Origin: Betaproteobacteria bacterium
GTDB taxonomy: Bacteria > Pseudomonadota > Gammaproteobacteria > Burkholderiales > Casimicrobiaceae
DNA: 64,000 nucleotides
Direction: 5' to 3'
Assembly: GCA_016861105.1 (NCBI GenBank)
Contig: BOKS01000008.1
Location: 1 to 64,000, forward strand
Shown: piece after piece, positions 45,020 through 55,685 of the stretch
Numbering within the stretch: position 1 is the stretch's first letter
Layout: each line of letters opens with the position of its first letter
Translations under genes and position numbers: made by a program
The notes under the pieces: model-generated
Told to the model about the DNA's origin: nothing
What the model saw: only the letters and a program-made list of their open reading frames with translations
The model's database searches: none

Positions 45020-45763
45020 ATGTCCGTCACGATGCGCCAGATGCTGGAGGCCGGCGTCCACTTCGGCCACCAGACGCGCTACTGGAACCCGAAGATGGCC
45101 GACTTCATCTTCGGGCAGCGCAACAAGATCCACATCATCAACCTCGAGCGCACGCTCGAGAAGTACAACGACGCGATGAAGTACGTCCGCCAGCTGGCGG
45201 CGAACCGGGGCACGATCCTGTTCGTCGGCACCAAGCGGCAGGCGCGCGACATCATCGCCGAGGAAGCGCGCCGCGCGGGCATGCCCTGCGTCGACCATCG
45301 CTGGCTCGGCGGCATGCTGACCAACTTCAAGACGGTCAAGCAGTCGATCAAGCGCCTCAAGGACCTCGAGGCGATGGCGGAGGACGGCACGTTCGACCGC
45401 ATGAGCAAGCGCGAGGCGCTCTCGCTGCGGCGCGAGCTCGAGAAGCTGCAGCAGTCGATGGGCGGCATCAAGGAGATGAACGCGCTGCCCGACGCCATGT
45501 TCGTGGTCGACGTCGGCTTCCACAAGATCGCCATCACCGAGGCGAAGAAGCTCGGCATCCCGATCGTCGCGGTCGTCGACACCAACCACAACCCCGACGG
45601 CATCGCGCACGTGATCCCCGGCAACGACGACAGCTCGCGCGCGATCCGCCTGTACGCGCGCGGCGTCGCCGACGCCGTGCTCGAGGGCCGGACGATGTCG
45701 CTCAACGAGATCGTCGCCGGCGGCGACGAGTTCGTCGAGGTGACCGACGAGGCGGCGGCCTGA
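45020..45763 (+). CDS. rpsB: 30S ribosomal protein S2
   Basis: A 247-residue protein: [75 protein letters not shown] and [19 protein letters not shown]. These are invariant S2 motifs. It begins the conserved rpsB-tsf-pyrH-frr block. GAGGAG precedes the ATG. Confidence 0.98.
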   Translation: MSVTMRQMLEAGVHFGHQTRYWNPKMADFIFGQRNKIHIINLERTLEKYNDAMKYVRQLAANRGTILFVGTKRQARDIIAEEARRAGMPCVDHRWLGGMLTNFKTVKQSIKRLKDLEAMAEDGTFDRMSKREALSLRRELEKLQQSMGGIKEMNALPDAMFVVDVGFHKIAITEAKKLGIPIVAVVDTNHNPDGIAHVIPGNDDSSRAIRLYARGVADAVLEGRTMSLNEIVAGGDEFVEVTDEAAA

Positions 45764-45921
45764 CGCGGCGCCGGCCTTCCCCGGCATGAACTTCCGACCC
45801 GCGGCAGCGAACGCCCGGCGCCACGCCGGGCCGTTCGTCGTCGCGCCGCCGCGCGGCCCGCGCGTGCGGACCGGACCCCGGGGGCGTCCGACGACGCCCC
45901 CGTTCTTTTGGAGCTAGGACG

Positions 45922-46803
45922 ATGGCGGACATTTCCGCGAGCATGGTGATGGAGCTGCGGCAGCGCACCGGGCTCGGCATGATGGAGTGCAAGAAGGCGC
46001 TGATCGAGGCGGGCGGCGACCTCGCGAAGGCCGAGGAGCTGCTGCGGATCCGCAGCGGCGCGAAGGCGAGCAAGGCGGCGGACCGCGTCGCCGCCGAGGG
46101 CGTGATCGGCCTCGCCGTGGCGCCCGACGGCAAGGCCGGCGCGATCGTCGAGGTGAACTGCGAGACCGACTTCGTGGCGCGCAACGACGACTTCCGCGCG
46201 TTCGCGGGCGAGCTCGCGCAGCTGGTGCTGCGCGAGGACCCCGCCGACGTCGCCGCGCTGGGCGCGCTCGCGCTCGCCTCCGGCGAGACGGTCGAGGCGC
46301 GCCGCGTCGCGCTGGTGCAGAAGATCGGCGAGAACATGTCGATCCGGCGGTTCGCACGCCGCACCGCGACCGGCCGCCTCGCTTCCTACGTGCACGGCGC
46401 GCGGATCGGCGTGCTCGTCGACCTGGCCGGCGGCGACGACGCGCTGGGGAAGGACCTCGCGATGCACGTCGCCGCGCTCAAGCCGGTCGCGGTCGACCGC
46501 TCGGGCGTGCCGGCGGAGACGATCGAGCAGGAGCGCAAGATCGCCGCGGCCAAGGCCGCGGAGTCGGGCAAGCCGGCGAACATCGTCGAGAAGATGGTCG
46601 AGGGAGCGGTCGCGAAGTACCTGGCCGAGAACACGCTCGTCGAGCAGGAGTTCGTGAAGGCGACGGACAAGGAGAAGGTCGGTGCCGTGCTGAAGCAGAA
46701 GGGCGCGGCCGTCGCCGGCTTCACGATGTTCGTCGTCGGCGAGGGCATCGAGAAGCGGAAGGACGACTTCGCGGCCGAGGTGGCCGCGATGGCGAAGGCT
46801 TGA
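45922..46803 (+). CDS. tsf: Elongation factor Ts
   Basis: A 293-residue protein. The N-terminal UBA-like region is [36 protein letters not shown], and the signature [16 protein letters not shown] follows. It exchanges GDP on EF-Tu. The 158-bp gap after rpsB is GC-rich with an inverted-repeat-like stretch and ends in TTTTGGAGCT, giving the GGAG ribosome site. Confidence 0.98.
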   Translation: MADISASMVMELRQRTGLGMMECKKALIEAGGDLAKAEELLRIRSGAKASKAADRVAAEGVIGLAVAPDGKAGAIVEVNCETDFVARNDDFRAFAGELAQLVLREDPADVAALGALALASGETVEARRVALVQKIGENMSIRRFARRTATGRLASYVHGARIGVLVDLAGGDDALGKDLAMHVAALKPVAVDRSGVPAETIEQERKIAAAKAAESGKPANIVEKMVEGAVAKYLAENTLVEQEFVKATDKEKVGAVLKQKGAAVAGFTMFVVGEGIEKRKDDFAAEVAAMAKA

Positions 46804-46906
46804 GTCGCGGCGCGCCTGCCCCGCGGTGCCGCGTGCGACGCGGCGCCGCGGCGCCGGCGCACGACGCCCCGCCCGCGCGGGGCGCGAACGAACGGAGGCC
46901 GAAGCG

Positions 46907-47692
46907 ATGAATCCGCCGACCGCAGCGCCGCTCGCCGTGGCGAACGATCCCTCCGCGCTCGCGGACGCCGCGCGCGCCACGACGCCGGCGTACCGGCGCA
47001 TCCTGCTCAAGCTGTCCGGGGAGGCGCTGATGGGCGACGACCCGTACGGCATCAACCGCGAGGTGATCGACCGCATCGTGCGCGAGATCGCCGAGGTGCA
47101 TGCGCTCGGCGTGCAGGTGGCGATCGTGATCGGCGGCGGCAACATCTTCCGCGGCGTCGCGCTGGGGGCGGCGGGCATGGACCGCGCGACCGCCGACTAC
47201 ATGGGCATGCTCGCCACGCTGATGAACGCGCTCGCGCTGCAGGACGCGCTGCGCGCCGGCGGCGTGGTGTCGCGCGTGCAGTCGGCGCTGCGCATCGACC
47301 AGGTCGCCGAGCCGTACATCCGCGGCAAGGCGCTGCGCTACCTCGAGGAGCACAAGGTCGTGATCTTCGCGGCGGGCACCGGCAACCCGTTCTTCACGAC
47401 CGACACCGCGGCCGCGCTGCGCGGGCGGGAGATGGGCGTGGACATCGTGCTCAAGGCCACGAAGGTCGACGGCGTCTACACGGAGGACCCGCGGAAGGAC
47501 GCTGCGGCGCGGCGCTACAACGAGCTCACGTTCGACGAGGCGATCGTGCGCAACCTCAAGGTGATGGACGCGACCGCGCTGGCGCTGTGCCGCGACCAGA
47601 ACATGCTGCTCAAGGTGTTCTCGATCTTCAAGCCCGGCGCGCTGAAGCGCGTGGTGATGGGGGAGGACGAGGGCACGCTCGTCCACTGCTAG
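46907..47692 (+). CDS. pyrH: UMP kinase
   Basis: A 261-residue protein with [55 protein letters not shown], and [19 protein letters not shown]. It is a bacterial UMP kinase of the amino-acid kinase fold, forming UDP. It has an N-terminal extension of about 25 residues before the conserved [15 protein letters not shown] lies before the ATG at 46907, which supports that start. Confidence 0.97.
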   Translation: MNPPTAAPLAVANDPSALADAARATTPAYRRILLKLSGEALMGDDPYGINREVIDRIVREIAEVHALGVQVAIVIGGGNIFRGVALGAAGMDRATADYMGMLATLMNALALQDALRAGGVVSRVQSALRIDQVAEPYIRGKALRYLEEHKVVIFAAGTGNPFFTTDTAAALRGREMGVDIVLKATKVDGVYTEDPRKDAAARRYNELTFDEAIVRNLKVMDATALALCRDQNMLLKVFSIFKPGALKRVVMGEDEGTLVHC

Positions 47693-47886
47693 CGTCCCCA
47701 GGCGGAAGTTCGCTGATGAACGCATCGATCGAGAACGGGCCGGCGGCGCAAGGGCGACGAGCACGGTTGCGCTGCGCGGAGCGGACGCAAGCGGGTGTCG
47801 CGAACGTGCGCGGCGGGCGCGACCGGCACGAGACCTCCGGCACCCGCCGCTAGCGATATCCAGGACCAGGACCCGGGAGCTCCACG

Positions 47887-48447
47887 ATGTCGATCGCCGA
47901 TGTCAAGAAGACGGCCGAGCAGAAGATGGCGAAGTCGGTCGAGACGCTGAGGAACGATTTCCAGAAGGTGCGCACCGGACGCGCGCACACCGGCCTGCTC
48001 GACCACGTTCACGTCGACTACTACGGCACGCCGATGCCGATCAGCCAGTGCGCCAACGTCACCCTCGGCGACGCGCGCACGATCAACGTGCAGCCGTGGG
48101 AGAAGAAGATGGTGCAGGCCATCGAGAAGGCGATCCGCGACTCGGACCTCGGCCTCAACCCGGCGACGTCCGGCGACGTGATCCGCGTGCCGATGCCGCC
48201 GCTCACCGAGGAGCGCCGGCGCGACCTCATCAAGGTCGTCCGCCACGAGGCCGAGGAGGCGCGCATCGCGATCCGCAACGTCCGCCGCGAGGCGAACGAC
48301 CACCTGAAGAGGATGCTGAAGGCGCACGAGGTCTCCGAGGACGACGAGCGCCGCGCGCTCGAGGAGCTGCAGAAGCTGACCGACCGGTTCGTCGCCGAGA
48401 TCGACAAGGTCCTGCACGCGAAGGAACAGGACTTGCTTGCCATCTGA
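47887..48447 (+). CDS. frr: Ribosome recycling factor
   Basis: A 186-residue protein: [50 protein letters not shown] segment, [33 protein letters not shown]. It is full length. It releases ribosomes after termination with EF-G. A 194-bp spacer separates it from pyrH. Confidence 0.97.
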   Translation: MSIADVKKTAEQKMAKSVETLRNDFQKVRTGRAHTGLLDHVHVDYYGTPMPISQCANVTLGDARTINVQPWEKKMVQAIEKAIRDSDLGLNPATSGDVIRVPMPPLTEERRRDLIKVVRHEAEEARIAIRNVRREANDHLKRMLKAHEVSEDDERRALEELQKLTDRFVAEIDKVLHAKEQDLLAI

Positions 48448-48515
48448 CGCCGGCCGGCCGCGTGCGGACGTCCCGCCGCGCCCCGACCGCGTTCCGCGAG
48501 CACGTCGACCCTGCG

Positions 48516-49292
48516 ATGCACACCAGCTCCACGCGCCAGATTCCCGAGGTCGGTGACGTCCCGCGTCACGTCGCCATCATCATGGACGGCAACGGCCGCT
48601 GGGCGAAGCTGCGCCGCCTGCCGCGCGTGGCCGGCCACCGCCGCGGCGTCGAGACCGTGCGCGGCATCATCCGCGCCTCCATCGAGCGCGGCATCGAGTA
48701 CCTCACGCTCTTCGCCTTCTCCAGCGAGAACTGGCGGCGCCCGCAGGAGGAGGTCTCGATCCTGATGGACCTCTTCATGCGCGCGCTCGAGCAGGAGGTC
48801 GCCAAGCTGCACCAGAACGCGATCCGCTTCCGCGTGGTCGGCGACCTGTCGCGCTTCGACCCGCGCATCCGCGAGCTGGTGACGGCGGGCGAGGAGCTGA
48901 CCCGCGGCAACACGCGGCTCACGCTGACGATCGCGGCGAACTACGGCGGACGCTGGGACATCGCGCAGGCGGCACGCCGCTACTACCGGGCGCACAGGGG
49001 TGCGCTGGAACCCGATGCGCCGCTCGACGTCGAGGCGCTCGCGCCGTACCTGTCGATGAGCTACGCGCCCGAGCCGGACCTGTTCGTCCGCACCGGCGGC
49101 GAGCAGAGGATCTCGAACTTCCTGCTCTGGCAGCTCGCCTACGCCGAGCTCTACTTCACCGACATGCTGTGGCCCGACTTCGACGCCGCGGCGCTCGACG
49201 ACGCGATCGCGTCCTACCGCGCGCGCGAGCGCCGCTTCGGCCGCACCAGCGAGCAGCTGCAACCTGCCGCGGAGCAGGCGGCCGCGCGGTAG
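48516..49292 (+). CDS. uppS: Undecaprenyl diphosphate synthase
   Basis: A 258-residue cis-prenyltransferase: [29 protein letters not shown] (catalytic Asp in DGNGRWA), [15 protein letters not shown], and [30 protein letters not shown]. It makes the C55 carrier lipid for peptidoglycan. The ATG at 48516 is 68 bp after frr. It is followed by cdsA after 21 bp. Confidence 0.97.
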   Translation: MHTSSTRQIPEVGDVPRHVAIIMDGNGRWAKLRRLPRVAGHRRGVETVRGIIRASIERGIEYLTLFAFSSENWRRPQEEVSILMDLFMRALEQEVAKLHQNAIRFRVVGDLSRFDPRIRELVTAGEELTRGNTRLTLTIAANYGGRWDIAQAARRYYRAHRGALEPDAPLDVEALAPYLSMSYAPEPDLFVRTGGEQRISNFLLWQLAYAELYFTDMLWPDFDAAALDDAIASYRARERRFGRTSEQLQPAAEQAAAR

Positions 49293-49313
49293 CGCCGCGC
49301 GCGGCGGGCCACG

Positions 49314-50171
49314 ATGGCGCTTTCCGCGCTCGCCCGACGGGTCGCGACCGCGGCGGTGCTGGTGCCGCTCGTCCTCGCCGCGCTGTTCCTGCTGCCGCCG
49401 CTGGGCTGGGCCCTGTTCGTCCTCGCCATCGTCCTCATCGCCGCCTGGGAGTGGGCGAAGCTGTGCGCGCTGGGACCGGCCGTCGCATCGGCCTACGTCG
49501 CCGCCGTCGCGCTCGCCGGGACGGCGCTGCTCGCCGCAGGACGCGACGGCCTCGCGCAGGGCTTCCCCGACGCGCTGGTGGGCGTCGCCTGCGGCGCCGC
49601 GGCGGCGTTCTGGATCCTCGTCGCGCCGCGCTGGCTGCAGCGGCGCTGGACGATCGCGCGCCACTGGCCTGCGGTGGCCGCGGGCGTGGTGGTGCTGCTG
49701 GCGACGTGGATCGCGCTGGTGGAGCTCCGGGCGCACACGCCCTGGCTGGTGCTGGCGGCGATGGCCGTCGTCTGGATCGCCGACACCGCCGCCTACTTCA
49801 CCGGCCGCCGGTTCGGCAAGCGCAAGCTCGCCGCGGAGATCAGTCCGGGCAAGACCTGGGAGGGCGTGTGGGGCGGTCTCGCGGCCGTCGCCGCGTACGC
49901 GGCCGCGGTGGCGACGCTGGCCTCCGCGGACTCGCCGGCAGCGCAGCGCGCCGCGGCGGTCGCGGCCGTCGTCGCGTGCGCGATCCTGCTCGCCGGCGTG
50001 TCCGTCGTCGGCGACCTGTTCGAGTCGCTGATGAAGCGGCAGGCCGGCGTCAAGGACAGCGGGACGCTGCTGCCGGGTCACGGCGGTGTCCTCGACCGCG
50101 TCGACGCACTGCTCGCGGCGATGCCCTTCGCCGCGCTCGCGGCGCTGGCGTACGGGGAGATGTCGCCTTGA
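49314..50171 (+). CDS. cdsA: Phosphatidate cytidylyltransferase
   Basis: A 285-residue protein with about eight membrane segments. The CDS signature is near the end: [35 protein letters not shown]. It makes CDP-diacylglycerol for phospholipid synthesis. It overlaps the next gene by 4 bp (TTGA). Confidence 0.96.
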   Translation: MALSALARRVATAAVLVPLVLAALFLLPPLGWALFVLAIVLIAAWEWAKLCALGPAVASAYVAAVALAGTALLAAGRDGLAQGFPDALVGVACGAAAAFWILVAPRWLQRRWTIARHWPAVAAGVVVLLATWIALVELRAHTPWLVLAAMAVVWIADTAAYFTGRRFGKRKLAAEISPGKTWEGVWGGLAAVAAYAAAVATLASADSPAAQRAAAVAAVVACAILLAGVSVVGDLFESLMKRQAGVKDSGTLLPGHGGVLDRVDALLAAMPFAALAALAYGEMSP

Positions 50172-51427
50172 GCGCGGCGGCCGGCGGCGGTCCCGCGCGC
50201 GAGCGGCGGCGCGTCTGCCTACTCGGCGCCACCGGCTCGATCGGCGACTCCGCGCTCGACGTCGTCGCGCGCCATCCGGACCGCTTCGAGGTCGTCGCGC
50301 TCGCGGCGCACAGCAACGTCGACAAGCTCGCGGACCAGTGCGCGCGGTTCAGGCCGCGTCACGTCGCCCTCCTCGACGTCGCCGCCGCGGCGCGCCTGCG
50401 CGAGCGCCTGCGCGCGCTGGACGTGCCGGCCGCCGTGCACGAAGGCCCGGACGGGCTCGCGGCGGTTGCCGCGCTGCCGGAGGCGGACACGGTGCTCGCG
50501 GCGATCGTCGGCGCCGCCGGCCTGGGGCCGACGCTCGCCGCCGCGCGCGCCGGCAAGCGCATCCTGCTCGCCAACAAGGAGGCGCTCGTCATCGGCGGCG
50601 CGATGTTCATGGACGCCGTCCGCGCCGGCGGCGCGACGCTCCTGCCGATCGACAGCGAGCATAACGCGATCTTCCAGTGCCTGCCCGCGGGCTACGATCG
50701 CCGGCCGGACCGCGCGGGCGTGCGCCGCATCCTGCTGACCGCGTCCGGCGGGCCCTTCCGCCGCCGTCCGCTCGCCGAGCTCGCGACGGTGACGCCCGAC
50801 GAGGCCTGCGCGCATCCGAACTGGTCGATGGGCCGCAAGATCTCCGTCGACTCGGCCACGATGATGAACAAGGGGCTGGAAGTGATCGAGGCCCACTGGC
50901 TGTTCGGCGCGCCGCGCGAAGCCATCGAGGTCGTGCTGCACCCGCAGAGCGTCGTGCACTCGCTGGTCGAGTACGTCGACGGCTCGGTGCTCGCGCAGCT
51001 CGGCCATCCGGACATGCGCACGCCGATCGCGCAGGCGCTCGCCTATCCCGAGCGCGTCGCGGCGGGCGTCCCGCAGCTCGACCTCGCGGCGCTGGCGGCG
51101 CTGTCGTTCGAACCGCCGGACATGGCGCGCTTCCCGTGCCTCGGGCTGGCGTTCGACGCACTGGCGGCGGGCGGGAGCGCGCCCGCGATCCTGAACGCGG
51201 CGAACGAGGTCGCTGTCGAAGCCTTCCTCGCCGGCCGCGCACGCTTCACCGACATCGCCGCCGCGTGCGCGGCCGCGCTCGAGCGCGTGAGCGCCGCGCC
51301 CGTGAGCACGCTCGAAGGTGCGCTGGAGGCGGACGCGCTGGGGCGTGCCGCCGCGCGCGCCGCCCTGAGGCTCCCGCGGGAGCAGGGCGCCCGCGCGGTG
51401 CGGCCGGACCCCACGAAGGCGGATTGA
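50168..51427 (+). CDS. dxr: 1-deoxy-D-xylulose-5-phosphate reductoisomerase
   Basis: A 419-residue enzyme of the MEP isoprenoid pathway. [22 protein letters not shown] binds [31 protein letters not shown], and [29 protein letters not shown] carry the metal/substrate residues. No ATG or GTG precedes the conserved N-terminus in frame, so translation must begin at TTG 50168 inside the cdsA stop overlap. Confidence 0.96.
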   Translation: MSAAAGGGPARERRRVCLLGATGSIGDSALDVVARHPDRFEVVALAAHSNVDKLADQCARFRPRHVALLDVAAAARLRERLRALDVPAAVHEGPDGLAAVAALPEADTVLAAIVGAAGLGPTLAAARAGKRILLANKEALVIGGAMFMDAVRAGGATLLPIDSEHNAIFQCLPAGYDRRPDRAGVRRILLTASGGPFRRRPLAELATVTPDEACAHPNWSMGRKISVDSATMMNKGLEVIEAHWLFGAPREAIEVVLHPQSVVHSLVEYVDGSVLAQLGHPDMRTPIAQALAYPERVAAGVPQLDLAALAALSFEPPDMARFPCLGLAFDALAAGGSAPAILNAANEVAVEAFLAGRARFTDIAAACAAALERVSAAPVSTLEGALEADALGRAAARAALRLPREQGARAVRPDPTKAD

Positions 51428-51429
51428 CC

Positions 51430-52779
51430 ATGGAAGTCCTGCAGAAGATCCTGTCGTTCCTCGTCGTGCTCGGCGTGCTCGTCGTGTTCCACGAGCTCGG
51501 CCACTACCTCGTGGCGCGCTGGTGCAACGTGAAGGTGCTGCGCTTCTCCGTGGGCTTCGGCAGCGTCGTCTGGTCGCGGCGCTACGGTCGCGACGGCACC
51601 GAGTTCGCGGTGTCGGCGGTGCCGCTGGGCGGCTACGTCAAGATGGCCGACGAGCGCGACCCGGACATCGCGCCGCAGGACCGCGCGCGCGCCTTCAACC
51701 GGGCGAGCGTCTGGCAGCGGATCGCGATCGTCTCCGCGGGGCCGATCGCGAACCTGCTGCTCGCGGTCGTCCTGTACGCGGGCACGTTCATGGCCGGCGT
51801 GCCCGGGCAGAAGCCGATCCTCGCCGAGCCGGCCGCGGGGACCGCCGCGGCGGCGGCGGCGGTGCGGGCGGGAGACGAGGTGACGGCCGTGGACGGCACG
51901 GCGATCGGCAGCCTCGCCGACCTGCGCTGGCGGCTGCTGCGCGCCTCCGGGCACGAGGAGGTCGCGCTGGCCGTGACCGCCGCCGACGGCGGGTCGGCGA
52001 CGCGCGTCCTGTCGCTGCGCGGGCTCGACGGCAGCGACTGGGAGGGTCCGTTCATGCAGAAGCTGGGCCTCGCGGTCGACCTCGGCGCGCCGCTGGTCGA
52101 CGAGGTCGTGCCTGGCAAGCCCGCCGAGCGCGCCGGCCTGCGCCGTGGCGACCGCATCCTGGCCGTCGACGAGCGTGCCGCGCGCTCCCCGTCCGACGTC
52201 GCGGCGGCGACGAATGCGAAGCCCGGCGCGCCGATCGTGTTCCGGATCGAGCGCGACGGCGGCGCGTTCGACGTGCCGCTGACCACGGAGGCGACGCAGG
52301 CGAACGGCCGCGTGGTCGGCATCGCGGGGCTGCGGCTCAAGGTCGACCCCGCGCTCGCCGAGCGGCTCGGCACCACGGTGCGCTACGGGCCGGTGGATGC
52401 CTTCGCGCAGGGCGCGCGCAAGACGTGGGAGCTGTCGGTGTTCACGCTCAGGATGCTGGGACGCATCCTCGTCGGCGAGGCCTCGCTCAAGAACATCAGC
52501 GGCCCGATCACGCTCGCGGACTTCGCCGGCCAGTCCGCGCAGGCGGGTGCGCTCGTCTTCGTCGGCTATCTCGCGCTCATCAGCATCAGTCTGGGCGTAC
52601 TGAACCTGCTGCCCATCCCGTTATTGGACGGCGGTCAATTGCTGTATTATTTTGCCGAGGTCCTGCGCGGGCGGCCGCTCTCGGATCGTGCGTTCGAGGT
52701 CGGCCAGCGGATCGGCATGGCCGTCCTCGCCGCGCTGATGGCCCTCGCGCTCTTCAATGATTTCACCCGCCTGTTCTGA
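51430..52779 (+). CDS. rseP: RIP site-2 metalloprotease RseP
   Basis: A 449-residue membrane protease. The zinc motif is HELGH in VVFHELGHYLVARW, and the second site is LNLLPIPLLDGGQLLYY. Two PDZ regions lie between (about 115-190 and 215-285). It cuts anti-sigma factor RseA in the envelope stress response. It starts 2 bp after dxr. Its end overlaps the bamA start by 23 bp. Confidence 0.96.
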   Translation: MEVLQKILSFLVVLGVLVVFHELGHYLVARWCNVKVLRFSVGFGSVVWSRRYGRDGTEFAVSAVPLGGYVKMADERDPDIAPQDRARAFNRASVWQRIAIVSAGPIANLLLAVVLYAGTFMAGVPGQKPILAEPAAGTAAAAAAVRAGDEVTAVDGTAIGSLADLRWRLLRASGHEEVALAVTAADGGSATRVLSLRGLDGSDWEGPFMQKLGLAVDLGAPLVDEVVPGKPAERAGLRRGDRILAVDERAARSPSDVAAATNAKPGAPIVFRIERDGGAFDVPLTTEATQANGRVVGIAGLRLKVDPALAERLGTTVRYGPVDAFAQGARKTWELSVFTLRMLGRILVGEASLKNISGPITLADFAGQSAQAGALVFVGYLALISISLGVLNLLPIPLLDGGQLLYYFAEVLRGRPLSDRAFEVGQRIGMAVLAALMALALFNDFTRLF

Positions 52780-55111
52780 CCGCGGCCGCAGGGCCGACCG
52801 CCTTCGGCGTCCCGCGACCGCGCTCCACCGGCTCGTCGGAACGCTCGCGCGGCTCGCGGCGGCGGCCGCCGCCCTCGTCGCGGCGACGGCGGCCGTGGCG
52901 TTCGATCCGTTCGTGGTGAAGGACATCCGCGTCGAGGGCGTGCAGCGCACCGAGGCGGGCACGGTGTTCAGCTACCTGCCGATCAAGGTCGGCGAGCGCA
53001 TCGACGACGAGCGCGCGTCGCAGGCGGTCAAGGCGCTCTACGCGACCGGCTTCTTCCGCGACGTGCGCCTCGAGCGGCAGGGCGACGTCCTCGTCGTCGC
53101 GGTGCAGGAGCGGCCGACGATCAGCTCGATCACGTTCGTCGGCAACAAGGAGTTCGACACCGACACGATCCGCAAGGCGCTGCGCGACATCGGCCTCGCC
53201 GAGGCGCGCATCTTCGACCGCAGCGCGCTCGACCGCGCCGAGCAGGAGCTCAAGCGGCAGTACATCACGCGCGGCCTCTACAGCGCGAAGGTGCAGACCA
53301 CCGTCACCCCGCAGGAGCGCAACCGCGTCTCGGTGAACTTCACGGTGGACGAGGGGCCGGCCACGCGCATCGCCCGCATCAACATCGTCGGCGCGCAGGC
53401 CTTCACCGAGTCCCAGCTGCTCTCCGAGATCACGCTGACCACGCCCGGCTGGCTCACCTGGTACACGAAGAACGACCAGTACAGCAAGCAGAAGCTCTCC
53501 GCCGACCTCGAGGTGCTGCGCAGCTTCTACCAGGACCGCGGCTACCTCGAGTTCGCGGTCGAGTCCACGCAGGTGTCGATCTCCCCGGACAAGGAGGACA
53601 TCAGCATCACGATCAACGTCAGCGAGGGGCCGCGCTACACGGTCGGCGAGGTCCGCGTCGCCGGCGAGCTGATGATCCCCGAGGAGCAGGTGCGCTCGCT
53701 GATCCGCGTGCGGCCCGGCGAGACGTTCTCCCGCGCGCGCCTGCAGGCGTCGGCGAAGGACATCAGCGACCGGCTCGGCGCCGAGGGCTACGCGTTCGCC
53801 AACGTCAACGCCGTGCCGGAGCTCGACCGGACGAAGGCGACGGCGTCGTTCACCTTCTACGTCGATCCGGGCCGCCGCGTCTACGTGCGCAAGGTCAACG
53901 TCAGCGGCAACACGAAGACGCGCGACGAGGTGATCCGCCGCGAGGTGCGCCAGATCGAGGGCGCGTGGTACGACGGCCCGCGCATCGAGCGCTCGAAGGT
54001 GCGCGTGCGCCGGCTGGGCTACTTCGAGGACGTCAACATCGAGACGCCGCCGGTGCCGGGCTCGCCCGACCAGATCGACATCGAGATCACGGTCACCGAG
54101 AAGTCCACCGGGAACCTGCTGGCCGGGGTCGGCTACTCGTCGGCGGACGGCCTGGTGTTCAGCGCGTCGGTGTCGCAGCAGAACGTATTCGGCTCGGGCA
54201 ACGCGCTGTCGGTCGTCGTCAACACGAGCAAGATCAACCGCCAGTACTCGTTCCTGTTCACCGAGCCCTACTGGACCGTCGACGGCGTGTCCCGCACGAT
54301 GGAGTTCTACCAGCGCAAGACCGACCCGACGGGGCTCGCGATCTCGCAGTACGCGTCCGACACGATCGGCGCGGCCCTCGGCTTCGGGCTGCCGGTGACG
54401 GAGACCGACACGATCCAGGTCGGCCTGCGCGTGGAGCGCAGCGACCTCACGCTCTTCGACGACAGCCCGCAGATCTACTACGACTTCGTCAACGACTTCG
54501 GCAACCCGACGTGGAGCCTCGTCGCGAGCAGCGGCTGGGCGCGGGACACGCGCGACGACATCCTGTACCCGACGCGCGGGCGCCTGCAGAGCGCCTACCT
54601 CGAGGTCGGCATGCCGCCCGGCGACCTCAAGTACTACAAGGCGCAGTACGTCCACCAGTGGTTCTACCCGGTGTGGGGCAACCTCGTGATGATGCTGCGC
54701 GGCGAGCTCGGCTACGGCGACGGCTACGGCGGCAAGCCGCTGCCGTTCTTCCGCGCGTTCTACGCGGGCGGCGTGGGCTCGGTGCGCGGCTACGAGTCGA
54801 ACTCGCTCGGCCCGCAGGACGTGTTCGGCAACGTGCTCGGCGGCAAGCGCAAGATCGTGGGCAACGTCGAGTTCTTCTATCCGATCCTGAAGGGCGACAA
54901 CTCGGTGCGCGCGAGCGTGTTCGCCGACGCCGGCCAGATCTATGCGAATGGCACGCAGAGCGAGTTCGAGAGCTTCCGCTACTCGGCCGGCGTGGGGCTC
55001 GCGTGGAACTCGCCGGTCGGGCCGCTCAAGTTCAGCTACGGCATCCCGCTGAACGACAAGCCGGGCGACCGGGTGCAGAACTTCCAGTTCCAGGTCGGCA
55101 ACGTGTTCTGA
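52757..55111 (+). CDS. bamA: Outer membrane assembly factor BamA
   Basis: A 784-residue Omp85 protein. The signal region is near 25-47, followed by five POTRA domains starting FVVKDIRVEGVQRTEAGTVFSYL, and then the 16-strand barrel with GGVGSVRGYESNSLGP (the loop-6 VRGY motif), ending NFQFQVGNVF with a C-terminal Phe. It inserts beta-barrel proteins. The ATG at 52757 lies inside rseP. The N-terminus is long and Arg-rich, so a later start is possible. Confidence 0.96.
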   Translation: MISPACSDRGRRADRLRRPATALHRLVGTLARLAAAAAALVAATAAVAFDPFVVKDIRVEGVQRTEAGTVFSYLPIKVGERIDDERASQAVKALYATGFFRDVRLERQGDVLVVAVQERPTISSITFVGNKEFDTDTIRKALRDIGLAEARIFDRSALDRAEQELKRQYITRGLYSAKVQTTVTPQERNRVSVNFTVDEGPATRIARINIVGAQAFTESQLLSEITLTTPGWLTWYTKNDQYSKQKLSADLEVLRSFYQDRGYLEFAVESTQVSISPDKEDISITINVSEGPRYTVGEVRVAGELMIPEEQVRSLIRVRPGETFSRARLQASAKDISDRLGAEGYAFANVNAVPELDRTKATASFTFYVDPGRRVYVRKVNVSGNTKTRDEVIRREVRQIEGAWYDGPRIERSKVRVRRLGYFEDVNIETPPVPGSPDQIDIEITVTEKSTGNLLAGVGYSSADGLVFSASVSQQNVFGSGNALSVVVNTSKINRQYSFLFTEPYWTVDGVSRTMEFYQRKTDPTGLAISQYASDTIGAALGFGLPVTETDTIQVGLRVERSDLTLFDDSPQIYYDFVNDFGNPTWSLVASSGWARDTRDDILYPTRGRLQSAYLEVGMPPGDLKYYKAQYVHQWFYPVWGNLVMMLRGELGYGDGYGGKPLPFFRAFYAGGVGSVRGYESNSLGPQDVFGNVLGGKRKIVGNVEFFYPILKGDNSVRASVFADAGQIYANGTQSEFESFRYSAGVGLAWNSPVGPLKFSYGIPLNDKPGDRVQNFQFQVGNVF

Positions 55112-55147
55112 CGCGCCCCGCGGATGCGGCGCGCAGGAGAGAGCGAA

Positions 55148-55654
55148 GTGAACCGAAGCCTCATGACGATCGCCGCCACGGTTCTCGCCGTCGCCGCGAG
55201 CGGCGCGGCGCTCGCCGCGGACTACAAGATCGGATTCGTCAACACCGAGCGCCTGTTCCGCGAGGCGGCGCCGGCGAAGCGCGCGCAGGCCAAGCTCGAG
55301 AAGGAGTTCGCGGCCCGCGACCAGGAGCTCGGCAAGCTCGCGCGTCAGGTGCGCGAGCTGCAGGCCGCGCTCGACAAGGACGGCGCGACGATGGCCGAGG
55401 GCGAGCGCCGCAACAAGGAGCGCGACCTCGCGAACCTGTCGCGCGACATGCAGCGCGCGCAGCGCGAGTTCCGCGAGGACCTCAACCTGCGGCGCAACGA
55501 GGAGCTCGCGAGCGTGCAGGAGCGGGCGAACAAGGTGATCCAGCAGATCGCCGAGGCGGAGAAGTTCGACCTGATCCTGCAGGACCCGGTCGTGTACGCG
55601 AGCCAGCGCATCGACATCACCGACAAGGTGATCAAGTCGCTCGCCGACAAGTAG
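55148..55654 (+). CDS. skp: Periplasmic chaperone Skp/OmpH
   Basis: A 168-residue protein starting at GTG, with a signal peptide ending ALAAD. IGFVNTERLFREAAPAKRAQAKLEKEF begins the long coiled-coil arms (about 45-125), which close with FDLILQDPVVYASQRIDITDKVIKSL. It carries unfolded outer-membrane proteins to BamA, whose gene precedes it. AGGAGA lies before the GTG. Confidence 0.95.
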   Translation: MNRSLMTIAATVLAVAASGAALAADYKIGFVNTERLFREAAPAKRAQAKLEKEFAARDQELGKLARQVRELQAALDKDGATMAEGERRNKERDLANLSRDMQRAQREFREDLNLRRNEELASVQERANKVIQQIAEAEKFDLILQDPVVYASQRIDITDKVIKSLADK

Positions 55655-55685
55655 CGGCGCCGCGAGGCCGACCGCGCCGCGACGC

